Part shown: one piece after another, positions 35,904 to 44,479 of the stretch
Layout: each line of letters opens with the position of its first letter
Position numbering within the stretch: position 1 is the stretch's first letter
Assembly (NCBI RefSeq): GCF_001514205.1
Contig: NZ_KQ948778.1
Span: forward strand, 48,720-93,349
Source of the DNA: Streptomyces griseoruber
Lineage (GTDB): Bacteria > Actinomycetota > Actinomycetes > Streptomycetales > Streptomycetaceae
Direction of reading: 5' to 3'
DNA: 44,630 bases
Notes under the pieces: model-generated
What the model was told of the DNA's origin: nothing
Seen by the model: only the letters and a program-made list of their open reading frames with translations
Database searches by the model: none
Program-made: the position numbers and the translations under genes

Positions 35904-37403
35904 GTGTCCCAGCACATAGCCAAGCCCCGTACGACCGCAGTGATCCTGGCCGGTGGCACCGGTCAGCGTGTGGGTCTGTCGATCCCCAAGCAGCTGCTGA
36001 AGATCGCAGGCAAGGCCGTCATCGAGCACACCCTGACCACCTTCGAGAAGGCCGACTCCGTCGACGACGTCATCGTGCTGATGGCGCCGGGCTATGTGCC
36101 CGACATCGAGAAGATCGTCGCCAAGGCCGGGTTCAAGAAGGTCTCCAGGATCATCGAGGGCGGCTCCACCCGCAACGAGACCACCGAGCGCGCCATCACG
36201 GCCCTGGGCGAGGGCCTGGCCGAGGGTGAGGACCTCAACGTCCTCTTCCACGACGCCGTACGCCCCCTGCTCTCCCAGCGCGTCATCGACGACTGCGTGA
36301 CCGCCCTGGAGCGCTACCAGGCCGTCGACGTCGCCATCCCGTCCGCCGACACCATCATCGTCACCCGGACGCACGGCGAGGACGGTGAGTTCATCACCGA
36401 GATCCCGGACCGCTCCCGGCTGCGCCGCGGCCAGACCCCGCAGGCCTTCAAGCTGTCCACCATCAAGCGGGCCTACGAGGTGGCGGCCGGCGACCCCAAC
36501 TTCCAGGCCACGGACGACTGCACGGTCGTCCTGCGCTACCTGCCGGACGTGCCGATCCACGTCGTCGCGGGCGACGAGTACAACATGAAGGTCACTCAGC
36601 CGGTCGACGTCTTCATCGCCGACAAGCTGTTCCAGCTGGCCTCCACCGCCACCCCCGAGCCGTACGGCGAGGAGGTCTACCGCGAGTTGCTGACCGGCAA
36701 GACCGTCGTCGTCTTCGGCGGCTCCTACGGCATCGGCAAGGACATCTCCGAGCTCGCCGAGTCCTACGGCGCCACGGTGTACGCCCTCGGCCGCTCCACC
36801 ACCGGCACGCACGTCGAGAACCCGGAGGAGGTCGACGACGCGCTGTCCAAGGCCTACAGCGAGACCGGGCGCATCGACTACGTCGTCAACACCGCCGGGG
36901 TGCTGCGCATCGGCAAGCTGGCCGAGACCGACAACGCGACCATCGAGGAAGCGCTGAAGGTGAACTACCTGGCGCCGGTGCAGATCGCCCGTTCGGCCTA
37001 CAAGTACCTCGCCGAGACCAAGGGCCAGCTGCTGCTGTACACCTCCAGCAGCTACACCCGCGGCCGCGCCGAGTACAGCCTCTACTCCTCGACCAAGGCC
37101 GCCATGGTGAACCTCACCCAGGCCCTGTCCGACGAGTGGGCCGGCGACAGCATCCGGGTGAACTGCGTGAACCCGGAGCGCACGGCGACCCCCATGCGCA
37201 CCAAGGCCTTCGGGCAGGAGCCCGCGGGCAGCCTGCTCTCCTCCGAGGCCGTCGCCCGCACCTCGCTCGACGTCCTCCTCTCCGAGCTCACCGGGCACGT
37301 CATCGACGTCCGCCAGCAGGACCCCACGGCCGCCGCGGGCAAGGCCTCCGGCTTCGAACAGGCCCTGGCCTCGGTGCTCGACCGACAGGACGGCGTGGCA
37401 TAA
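35904..37403 (+). CDS. Bifunctional cytidylyltransferase/SDR oxidoreductase (Bcs1-like, CDP-ribitol synthesis)
   Basis: A 499-residue fusion. GTG at 35904 is preferred, as it follows AAGGTAGG and leads straight into the domain. The N-terminal half (1-235) is an IspD/TarI-type cytidylyltransferase with LAGGTGQR (15-22), IPKQLL, FHDAVRP and the D-x-x-R-x-x-x-x-Q-T-P-Q segment. The C-terminal half (265-499) is a short-chain reductase with GGSYGIG (272-278) and Y394-x3-K398. This layout is that of Haemophilus Bcs1/Acs1, which reduces ribulose-5-phosphate to ribitol-5-phosphate and couples it to CTP to give CDP-ribitol. It would feed the TagF-like polymerase downstream, past a strong hairpin. Confidence 0.88.
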   Translation: MSQHIAKPRTTAVILAGGTGQRVGLSIPKQLLKIAGKAVIEHTLTTFEKADSVDDVIVLMAPGYVPDIEKIVAKAGFKKVSRIIEGGSTRNETTERAITALGEGLAEGEDLNVLFHDAVRPLLSQRVIDDCVTALERYQAVDVAIPSADTIIVTRTHGEDGEFITEIPDRSRLRRGQTPQAFKLSTIKRAYEVAAGDPNFQATDDCTVVLRYLPDVPIHVVAGDEYNMKVTQPVDVFIADKLFQLASTATPEPYGEEVYRELLTGKTVVVFGGSYGIGKDISELAESYGATVYALGRSTTGTHVENPEEVDDALSKAYSETGRIDYVVNTAGVLRIGKLAETDNATIEEALKVNYLAPVQIARSAYKYLAETKGQLLLYTSSSYTRGRAEYSLYSSTKAAMVNLTQALSDEWAGDSIRVNCVNPERTATPMRTKAFGQEPAGSLLSSEAVARTSLDVLLSELTGHVIDVRQQDPTAAAGKASGFEQALASVLDRQDGVA

Positions 37404-37426
37404 TCAACCGCAAATAGCCATCGAAT

Positions 37427-37475
37427 TTCAGGCCTCTGTGGCTCCCTGTTTACGGAGAATTCACAGAGGCCTGAA
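37427..37475 (+). terminator. Hairpin between the CDP-ribitol and TagF-like genes
   Basis: A perfect 14-bp stem, TTCAGGCCTCTGTG (37427-37440) and its complement (37462-37475), with a smaller CTCC/GGAG stem in the loop. It begins 24 nt after the stop. Confidence 0.75.
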
Positions 37476-37528
37476 GCGTAAGAATCCCGAAACCTTCACA
37501 AAGGATTTTCCGGACTTTTTAGGCTTCT

Positions 37529-39661
37529 ATGACCGGCACCCCTCCCAGAGCAGGTTTCTCCGTGATATCCACTGCCATTCGCGTGGCCCGGGTGGGCAGC
37601 GCGGCCGAACTGGCCGCGGCGGTCCTCATGATGCTGGGCTACCCCTGCCTCATGCTGGCCGCGCTCGTCCCGAGCACCCCCGCCTTCGCCGCCGCGGCCG
37701 CCGTGACGTACCTGGCGGACCTCTATCTCCACCGCAAGGGCACCTACCTCATCACCCTGCTGAACAAGGTGAGGGCCGGCCTGTCCACCCGGTTCCTGGT
37801 CCGCGAGCTGCTGCTCATCCTGCTGCTGGCCCGGCTCGACCTGTCGGAGGAGCCGGTCTTCTACGCGGCGATCGCCTGCTTCACGCTCTTCTTCGGTCTC
37901 CAGGCCCCGCACGGCGCCCTGGTCACCCTGATCGGCAAGCGCCGCCAGATGCCGGTCGTCACCCGCAACGTCGACCTGGCCTCCCGGCTGACCATCCCGG
38001 ACGCCCCGCCGCGCGCGCTGCTGACCCGGGCCGGACAGAAGATGCTCCACCTGGACCTCGCGGCGATGGCCGGCCTGCTCGTCTGCGCCCTCACCGGCAC
38101 CGACCTCGCCGGTTACGTGGGCGTCGCCGTGACCCTGGCCCTCGGCGCGCTGTACGTCGCCCTCCTGGTGCCGCACCTGCGCGCCCGCCGGCTGCCGCCG
38201 AAGCCCGACAAGGTGCTGGCCACGGTGAGCGCCTGGCTGCGCGAGTACCGCCCGGAGACCGTGCTGTACTTCTCCGGCTCCAAGGAGTCCGCCTACCAGG
38301 TCAACATGTGGCTGGAGACCATGGAGCAGCTGGACACCCGGCCGCTGATCATCCTGCGTGAGCGCTCCGTCCTGGAGCGGATGGCGCCCACGACGGTCCC
38401 CGTCATCTGCGTGCCCGGGGGGGTGCACCTGATGAACATGGACCTCTCCATGGTGCGGGTCACGCTGTACGCCGCGAACGTCGGCAAGAACATCCACATG
38501 CTGCGCGTGCCCACCATGAAGCACGTCTTCATCGGCCACGGCGACAGCGACAAGCTCGCCAGCGTCAACCCGTTCAGCAAGGTGTACGACGAGGTGTGGA
38601 CGGCCGGCCGGGCCGGCCGCGACCGCTACGCCATCGCCGACGTCGGCATCCGCGACGAGGACATCGTCGAGGTCGGCCGCCCGCAGCTCGCGCCCATCGA
38701 GACCTGGGCCGGCGCCCCGAAGGACCGCATCCCCACGGTCCTGTACGCGCCCACCTGGGAGGGCTGGGACGACAACCCGGGCAACACCTCCATCCTGCTG
38801 GCCGGCGAGAACATCGTGAAGAAGCTGATCGCCGCCGAGCCCCCGGTCCGCGTCCTGTACAAGCCGCACCCGTTCACCGGCACCCGCAGCGCCGCGGCCG
38901 GTGCCGCGCACCGGCGGATCATCGCCCTGGTCAAGAAGGCCGCCGAGCAGCGCGCCGGTGACTCCCGCTTCCGGGGCGACGCGGCGGCCCAGGCCGCGGC
39001 GAAGGCCGAGCTGACCCGCCTCAAGGCCCGCCTCGAGGACCTCTCGCTCTCCTTCGACGAGAAGGCCGACGAAGCGGTGACCAGCCGCGACGGCATCGTC
39101 GACATGCGCAAGCACGAGGAGGCGGCCCGGCTGCGCACCGAGTGGAACGACGCCTACTGGCGGTCCTTCCCCGACTTCGAGCACCGGGTGATCACCGGCG
39201 CCGAACCGCGCCTGTACGACTGCTTCAACGCCGCCGAGGCGATGGTCTCCGACATCTCCAGCGTGGTCTCCGACTTCATCGCGAGCGGCAAGCCGTACGC
39301 CGTGACGGACTCCGCGGAGCTGGGCGCGGAGGAGTTCCGGCGGCAGAACACCGCGGTGCGCGCGGCCGTGATCCTCACCAACTCCGCCGCCGAGCTGGAC
39401 CAGCTGCTCGGCGCGGTGCGCGACCCGGCCGCCGACGCGCTGGCCGAGGATCGCAAGGAGCTCAAGGAGTACCTGCTCGGCCCCGACGAGCCGACCTCTC
39501 TCGCCCAGTTCAACACGGCCGTCGCCGACCTCGCCCTCAAGGCCGAGGCCCGCAATGTCGGCCAGGCATCCCGGGCCGCCGCGGCGGACGGCGCGGACGG
39601 CGCGACCGGCGCGGCGCCCGGTGGAGGCGCGGAACTGACCAACGGTGTTACGGCGGGCTGA
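37529..39661 (+). CDS. Membrane-anchored CDP-glycerol/ribitol glycerophosphotransferase family protein (TagF/TarL-like)
   Basis: A 710-residue polyol-phosphate polymerase-like protein. The first ~215 residues contain about five hydrophobic segments (near 25-60, 85-105, 130-150 and 178-215), giving an integral membrane anchor that classical TagF lacks. The rest is a GT-B-like TagF fold. VFIGHGDSDK around H337 corresponds to the catalytic WHGTPLK region, LYKPHPF carries the second conserved His, and MVSDISSVVSDFI is the substrate-binding SD-x-SS motif. A charged helical insertion sits at about 485-515. ATG 37529 has a weak site; GTG 37562 behind GAGCAGG is an alternative. With the CDP-ribitol gene before it, it probably extends a poly(ribitol phosphate)-type chain. 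Confidence 0.85.
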   Translation: MTGTPPRAGFSVISTAIRVARVGSAAELAAAVLMMLGYPCLMLAALVPSTPAFAAAAAVTYLADLYLHRKGTYLITLLNKVRAGLSTRFLVRELLLILLLARLDLSEEPVFYAAIACFTLFFGLQAPHGALVTLIGKRRQMPVVTRNVDLASRLTIPDAPPRALLTRAGQKMLHLDLAAMAGLLVCALTGTDLAGYVGVAVTLALGALYVALLVPHLRARRLPPKPDKVLATVSAWLREYRPETVLYFSGSKESAYQVNMWLETMEQLDTRPLIILRERSVLERMAPTTVPVICVPGGVHLMNMDLSMVRVTLYAANVGKNIHMLRVPTMKHVFIGHGDSDKLASVNPFSKVYDEVWTAGRAGRDRYAIADVGIRDEDIVEVGRPQLAPIETWAGAPKDRIPTVLYAPTWEGWDDNPGNTSILLAGENIVKKLIAAEPPVRVLYKPHPFTGTRSAAAGAAHRRIIALVKKAAEQRAGDSRFRGDAAAQAAAKAELTRLKARLEDLSLSFDEKADEAVTSRDGIVDMRKHEEAARLRTEWNDAYWRSFPDFEHRVITGAEPRLYDCFNAAEAMVSDISSVVSDFIASGKPYAVTDSAELGAEEFRRQNTAVRAAVILTNSAAELDQLLGAVRDPAADALAEDRKELKEYLLGPDEPTSLAQFNTAVADLALKAEARNVGQASRAAAADGADGATGAAPGGGAELTNGVTAG

Positions 39662-39672
39662 CAGCCGTATGA

Positions 39673-39720
39673 CGAAGGGCCCGGCCCCCGGAGAACGTCT
39701 CCGGGAGGCCGGGCCCTTCG
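39673..39720 (+). terminator. Terminator after the TagF-like gene
   Basis: A 13-bp outer stem CGAAGGGCCCGGC (39673-39685)/(39708-39720) with an inner CCCGGAGA/TCTCCGGG stem, 11 nt after the stop. Confidence 0.85.
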
Positions 39721-39836
39721 GCATTCTGTGATGTGGGACACCTTCGGGTATCGGGACAACCCGTACGCCGAGCCGACCGTCTATCGGGTAGCTGGAACAT
39801 TGAACTAGGGCAACCGTTGCGTGATGAGAGGGAAAA

Positions 39837-41066
39837 GTGACTCGTGCGCAGCCTGACGTCACGGTGATCATCGGGGCGTACGAAGCGATGCCGTACCTGG
39901 TCGAGTGCCTCGCCTCGGTCGAGGCACAGACGCTGGACCCGTCCCGGATCGAGGTCGTCGCCATCGACGACGGCTCCGCGGACGGCACCGGGGACTACCT
40001 GGAGGAGTTCGCCGCCCGCGCTCCCATGCCGGTCACGGTGATCCGCCAGGAGAACTCCGGCGGACCCAGCGGCCCGCGCAACGTCGGCCTGGCCAGGGCC
40101 ACCGGACGGTACGTGTTCTTCCTCGACGCCGACGACCGGCTCGGCGCCGAGGCGCTGGAGCGGATGGTCGCCATGGCCGACCGCAACGGCACCGATGTCT
40201 GCCTGGGCAGGGTCGAGGGCGTCAACCGCAAGGCGCCCCGGTCGATGTGGGGCGCGAACCAGGACCGTACGGACGTCTTCTCCTCCAACATCAAGTTCAC
40301 GCTCAGCGCCCAGAAGCTGTTCCGCCGTGCCTTGCTGGAGCGTCACCACATGCGCTTCGACGAGTCCCTGTGGACCGGCGAGGACGCGCTGTTCACGATG
40401 GAGGCCTATCTGCGGGCCGACGGCGTCTCGATAGTCGCCGACTACACCTGCTACTACCTGGTGGGCCGCGACGACGGCAAACACGTGACCAAGAGCGGCG
40501 GTTACCAGCTGCGCTTCGACTCCGCGCGTGCCCTGATGGGCCTGCTGGAGCGGATGGTCCCGCCCGGCCCGAAGCGGGACGTGCTCATGGTCCGGCCCTT
40601 CCAGGTCACGCTGCTGCCGCAGTTCGGCCCGGTCTTCCTCCGGCAGGACGAGGAGATCCGGCGCACCAAGTTCGACCTGGCCGAACCGCTGATGGACGCC
40701 TACTGGAACGAGGGCGTCGCCCAGCGGCTGAGGGTCCACGAGCGGCTGCGGCTCCAGTTGGTGGCCATGCGGCGCCCGGACCTCCTGGTGGACGTCCTGG
40801 AGTTCATGAAGGCCAAGCACGAGCCCCGCCCCGTCCTGAAGAAGGGCGGCACCCAGCTCTATCTGGCCTACCCCGGCTACCGCTCCCGCAAGGACGGCGT
40901 CCCCGACCGCGTCTACCTCGCCGAACCGCGCGAGGCGAAGGCGTACCCGGGCTGGCGCCAGACCCCGGCCGAGACCTTCCTGCGCGGCGCGACCCGCAAG
41001 GTGCGGCGCAGGCTGGGACGACTGAGGAAGCGGGGGACCGGGCCGCACGGCCGGGTGGCCGCCTGA
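39837..41066 (+). CDS. Family 2 glycosyltransferase, TarS/TarP-like
   Basis: A 409-residue GT-A enzyme with D44/D45 in IDDGS and the metal motif LDADD (97-101). ENSGGPSGPRNVGL is typical of GT2. It is paralogous to the GT2 at 6350 but lacks that protein's extra ~170-residue beta-rich tail. Both share DYTCYY and YPG(Y/F)R...RVY and end in a basic stretch (RKVRRRLGRLRKRG). The GTG start follows GAGAGGGA. Sitting beside a teichoic polymerase and a pyruvyl transferase, it likely glycosylates the wall polymer. The downstream gene is convergent and the two stops are only 15 nt apart, with no clear hairpin between. Confidence 0.87.
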   Translation: MTRAQPDVTVIIGAYEAMPYLVECLASVEAQTLDPSRIEVVAIDDGSADGTGDYLEEFAARAPMPVTVIRQENSGGPSGPRNVGLARATGRYVFFLDADDRLGAEALERMVAMADRNGTDVCLGRVEGVNRKAPRSMWGANQDRTDVFSSNIKFTLSAQKLFRRALLERHHMRFDESLWTGEDALFTMEAYLRADGVSIVADYTCYYLVGRDDGKHVTKSGGYQLRFDSARALMGLLERMVPPGPKRDVLMVRPFQVTLLPQFGPVFLRQDEEIRRTKFDLAEPLMDAYWNEGVAQRLRVHERLRLQLVAMRRPDLLVDVLEFMKAKHEPRPVLKKGGTQLYLAYPGYRSRKDGVPDRVYLAEPREAKAYPGWRQTPAETFLRGATRKVRRRLGRLRKRGTGPHGRVAA

Positions 41067-41081
41067 GCCGCGCCCGCGGTG

Positions 41082-42473
41082 CTACTTCGCCTGCTTCAGC
41101 GCCCGGCCCATCACCCGGCGCGCCCTGCGGTAGATCGACGGCGTCGGCACGCTCACGGCAGCGGCCTTGGCGGCCGCCTTCGCCCCCGCCCGGGACTTCG
41201 CCAGCTCCCGCTTCAACTGGGTGTTGTGGGCGTCCAGTTCGGTGATGCGCTGCTGCAGCCAGCCGAACCGGCTCGTCAGCGAGGCGACGTCCGCGTCGAT
41301 CCAGGGGCGCACCCCCTCCGGGAAGCGCAGCGCACGCAGCCGCTCGTCGAAGGCCTTGCCGCCGTCGCCGTGCGTGAAGGTGTTCTCCAGCCCGTTCTTG
41401 TCCAGGAACGAGGTGAACCGGTCGAACCGCTCCCGGTGGTTGCCGGTCAGCGCGCTGAAGTCGGCCTCCTCGTACAGCTCGGCCGGGTCGAGGTCCGCGG
41501 GCACCTCGCTCAGCAGCCGGTGCGGGATCTCGAAGTAGCGGCACAGCTCCAGCGTGCGCGAGTCGAAGGCCAGCACGGTGGCCGGCGTCCCCGCCAGCAG
41601 GGCCGCGATGTTGCCGTGGATGCGCGAGCCGAACGAGTAGTCGAACTCCTTCAGGTCGTCGATCCAGGTGACCGGGTCGATGTACACCCGGACCTTGTCC
41701 TCCCGGTACATCGGGTGGTCGGGGTGGGTCGGCATCTCGCGGACCCGGCCGGCCGAGGAGTCGGTGTCACGCCAGTGCAGCTGGCGGGCGTCGGTGAGGT
41801 TCTGCCCGATGTAGCGCAGGTTGGGGTAGTTCTCATGGGCCCGTCTGAGGATCTTGCTCAGGCCTCCGCGCACCGCGGTGTGCGAGCCGTTGGTGGAGAT
41901 CCTCGACTCGGGGGTGATGGCCGCCACCCGCTTGGTCACCTCGAGCCGCTCGCCGTGCATGAACAGCGACGGGCAGCCGATGATCTCGACGTCCTTGAAG
42001 CCCATGTCGGTGAGGTACTTCGCGGTGAACTCGCCCCGCACGCCGATGGAGGCGCTGTGGTCCAGCACCGCGGAGACGAAGCCCCGCACGGTGGACTCCA
42101 TGGACTTCAGCCGCGCCGGGTCGTTGTCCAGACCGGCCTGGGCGCCGACGCCCACCACCACGACGGGGATCTTCAGCTTCGATATCAGCTGCGTCAGCCG
42201 CTGGAGCGGGGCCTCGAACGTCGGCCGGAAGGCGTTGGCCAGCGGTACGACGAACGCGTCATACTCCTCGTTGATCCGCGCGGCCGCGCTGACCTGGGTC
42301 GCGATGCCGTTGGACACCACCTCCGCGCTGCCGGGCACGGTGAGGATCTTGTGTGTGGCGTCACTGAAGATCAGGTTGCCGGAGTTGGTGGCAAAGACGT
42401 CGCGGTGGAGGGCTTCCTCGACGGGGATCACGTCGAAGGGGCTCTTCCCCGACCTGAGGAGTATGCGCTTCAC
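41082..42473 (-). CDS. Polysaccharide pyruvyl transferase family protein
   Basis: This CsaB-type enzyme adds a pyruvyl ketal from phosphoenolpyruvate to a glycan. It has 463 residues from GTG 42473. The frame extends 10 codons further to a TTG at 42503, but KRILLRSGKSPFDV is the natural N-terminus. Motifs include ATNSGNLIFSDA, VVVVGVGAQAG, GVRGEFTAKYLTDMGF, IIGCPSLF and DYSFGSRIHGNIAALLAGTPATVLAFDSRT, the R-x-H-x-x-(I/A)-A signature of this family. A C-terminal helical, Lys/Ala-rich tail (about 390-463) may form a coiled coil. No ribosome binding site stands out before either start; upstream DNA is unusually A+T-rich. Acceptor unknown, probably the wall polymer of this locus. Confidence 0.85.
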   Translation of the reverse strand: MKRILLRSGKSPFDVIPVEEALHRDVFATNSGNLIFSDATHKILTVPGSAEVVSNGIATQVSAAARINEEYDAFVVPLANAFRPTFEAPLQRLTQLISKLKIPVVVVGVGAQAGLDNDPARLKSMESTVRGFVSAVLDHSASIGVRGEFTAKYLTDMGFKDVEIIGCPSLFMHGERLEVTKRVAAITPESRISTNGSHTAVRGGLSKILRRAHENYPNLRYIGQNLTDARQLHWRDTDSSAGRVREMPTHPDHPMYREDKVRVYIDPVTWIDDLKEFDYSFGSRIHGNIAALLAGTPATVLAFDSRTLELCRYFEIPHRLLSEVPADLDPAELYEEADFSALTGNHRERFDRFTSFLDKNGLENTFTHGDGGKAFDERLRALRFPEGVRPWIDADVASLTSRFGWLQQRITELDAHNTQLKRELAKSRAGAKAAAKAAAVSVPTPSIYRRARRVMGRALKQAK

Positions 42474-42687
42474 AGGGCGAACTGTAGGTGACACAAACTT
42501 CAAAATAAATTTGTATTCCCTTCAGATTCCATGTGGAACCAGTACAACCTTTTTGCCGTACGCGAAGTGTGAGCAAACGATTACGCAGGGGGATCGTCCG
42601 GGGAGTGGAACTCGCGCGCGGCCCCGGGGTGCGTTCGCGTAGATTGCGAGAGGAGTGGGACAGCCGCGCGAGGGGACGAAAAACAAG

Positions 42688-43815
42688 GTGGCAGGCGCAA
42701 GGCAGGCCGTGGGCGAGGCCCGCAGGATCGTCGTCAAGGTGGGCTCCTCGTCGCTGACCACGGCCGCCGGGGGACTGGACGCCGACCGGGTCGACGCCCT
42801 CGTCGACGTCCTCGCCAAGAGCCGCAGCGGCGGCGAACGTGAGATTGTCCTCGTTTCCTCCGGCGCCATCGCCGCCGGCCTCGCCCCGCTGGGCCTGCGC
42901 CGCCGCCCCCGCGACCTGGCCCGCCAGCAGGCCGCCGCCAGCGTCGGCCAGGGCCTCCTGGTCGCCCGCTACACCGCCTCCTTCGCCCGCTATGCCGTCC
43001 GCGTCGGACAGGTGCTGCTGACCAGCGACGACATGAGCCGCCGTGCCCACCACCGCAACGCCTCGCGCACCCTCGACAAGCTGCTCGCGATGGGCGCGTT
43101 CCCCATCGTCAACGAGAACGACACCGTCGCCACCGACGAGATCCGCTTCGGCGACAACGACCGCCTCGCCGCGCTCGTCGCCCACCTCGTCCACGCCGAC
43201 CTGCTGGTGCTCCTGTCCGACGTGGACGGCGTCTACGACGGCGACCCCAGCAGGCCGGGCACCTCCCGGATCGCCGAGGTGCGCGGCCCCGAGGACCTCG
43301 CGCACGTCGAGATCGGCAGCGCCGGCAAGGCGGGCGTCGGCACCGGCGGCATGGTCACCAAGGTCGAGGCCGCCCGGATCGCGACCGGCGCCGGCGTCCC
43401 CGTGGTCCTCACCAGCGCCGTGCACGCCGCCGACGCCCTCGCCGGCAAGGACACCGGCACCTACTTCCACCCCACCGGCAAACGCTCCGCCGACCGGCTG
43501 CTCTGGCTCCAGCACGCCTCCACCCCGCAGGGCTCGCTCACCCTGGACGACGGCGCGGTGCGCGCGGTCGTGGAGCGGCGCAAGTCGCTGCTGCCCGCCG
43601 GGATCGCCGACGTCGAGGGCGAGTTCAGCGCGGGCGACCCCGTCGAACTGCGCGACACCGCCGGACACGCGGTGGCCCGCGGCCTCGTCAACTTCGACGC
43701 CAAGGAGATCCCCCGGCTGATCGGGCGGTCCACCCGGGAGCTGGCGCGCGAACTGGGCGCCGAGTACGAGCGGGAGGTCGTCCACCGCGACGACCTGGTG
43801 ATCCTCCACCCCTGA
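42688..43815 (+). CDS. proB: Glutamate 5-kinase
   Basis: A 375-residue enzyme that phosphorylates glutamate in the first step of proline synthesis. The amino-acid kinase domain shows VVKVGSSSLT, LVSSGAIAAG, FPIVNENDTVATDEIRFGDN, LLSDVDGVYDGDP and GTGGMVTKVEAA. The C-terminal part (about 285-375) is a PUA domain (RGLVNFDAKEIPRLIGRST). The GTG at 42688 (VAGARQAV) is chosen because GAGGGGA at 42670-42676 precedes it; the longer start at 42655 would put its site too close. It is downstream of obg in many actinomycetes, as here. Confidence 0.96.
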   Translation: MAGARQAVGEARRIVVKVGSSSLTTAAGGLDADRVDALVDVLAKSRSGGEREIVLVSSGAIAAGLAPLGLRRRPRDLARQQAAASVGQGLLVARYTASFARYAVRVGQVLLTSDDMSRRAHHRNASRTLDKLLAMGAFPIVNENDTVATDEIRFGDNDRLAALVAHLVHADLLVLLSDVDGVYDGDPSRPGTSRIAEVRGPEDLAHVEIGSAGKAGVGTGGMVTKVEAARIATGAGVPVVLTSAVHAADALAGKDTGTYFHPTGKRSADRLLWLQHASTPQGSLTLDDGAVRAVVERRKSLLPAGIADVEGEFSAGDPVELRDTAGHAVARGLVNFDAKEIPRLIGRSTRELARELGAEYEREVVHRDDLVILHP

Positions 43816-43996
43816 GGCCGTCGAACGGCTGTCTGCGGAGGGCCCCGAACGGTCCGTACCGGTGGGGGACGTTCCGTGAAACCGCCCCAAGGAGCCGTGC
43901 GGCCTGCTCAACTTTGTCTCAGTGAAGTCTCGGTGAGTCCCGGCGACCGGGATCCGCGGGACACGTCCGCTCGAGCGCCGCGTAAAGGAGGTCGTC
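43816..43996. other. Short spacer after proB
   Basis: 181 nt. It contains the GGAGG ribosome binding site (43987-43991) of the next gene. I see no strong terminator or promoter match. Confidence 0.4.
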
Positions 43997-44476
43997 GTGA
44001 GACGAGTGCGCCCTGGGGTGGCAGCGACCCGCGGGAGTACGAGCGGTGAGGAGCGGGCCCTGACGAGCGTGGCGGCGGGGGAGCGTTACCGGGCGCAGGA
44101 GCGCGAGGAGCCCGAGAGCACGCGCCCCTCGGACGCCCCCCGGCTGTGGCACGTCACCCTCAGCGTCTCCGGCGAGAAGGCCCCGCTCCACGAGGTCCGG
44201 CGCGCCCTGGAACAACTCGCCCACGACCACCCCTTCCTCCTGACCAGCCGGTACGCCCCCGATCACGCGGAGATCCGGTACTGGGAGGAGGCCCGCGATC
44301 TGCACGACGCGGCCGCCGTCGCCCTGCGCCTGTGGGGCGAGCACCGCCAGACCGCCGGACTGCCGCCCTGGGAGATCGTCGGCCTCGAGGTCATCGACCG
44401 CCAGACCTACCACCAACGCATCGCCGAGGGCTACGGCCCGGCCCCGGCGACCCCCGTAGGGGTCCACCCCTTCTGA
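43997..44476 (+). CDS. Conserved hypothetical protein
   Basis: A 159-residue protein starting at a GTG behind a textbook AAAGGAGG. The first ~45 residues are charged and look disordered. Residues 48-135 form an alternating strand/helix domain (LWHVTLSVSGEKAPLHEV, LEQLAHDHPFLLTSRYAPDH, AEIRYWEEARDLHDAAAVAL, LRLWGEHR). It contains no signal peptide, membrane segment or catalytic motif that I recognise. I do recognise the general type as a small conserved actinomycete protein found near proB, probably a small alpha/beta regulatory or binding protein, but no function can be given. Confidence 0.8.
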   Translation: MRRVRPGVAATRGSTSGEERALTSVAAGERYRAQEREEPESTRPSDAPRLWHVTLSVSGEKAPLHEVRRALEQLAHDHPFLLTSRYAPDHAEIRYWEEARDLHDAAAVALRLWGEHRQTAGLPPWEIVGLEVIDRQTYHQRIAEGYGPAPATPVGVHPF

Positions 44477-44479
44477 ACC

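Noticed and set aside
39802..39836. ECF-sigma-type promoter (GGAACA then CGTT) before the GT2 at 39837
   Set aside because: The spacing (15 nt) is shorter than the usual 16-17 nt, and the match extends to no other conserved positions.
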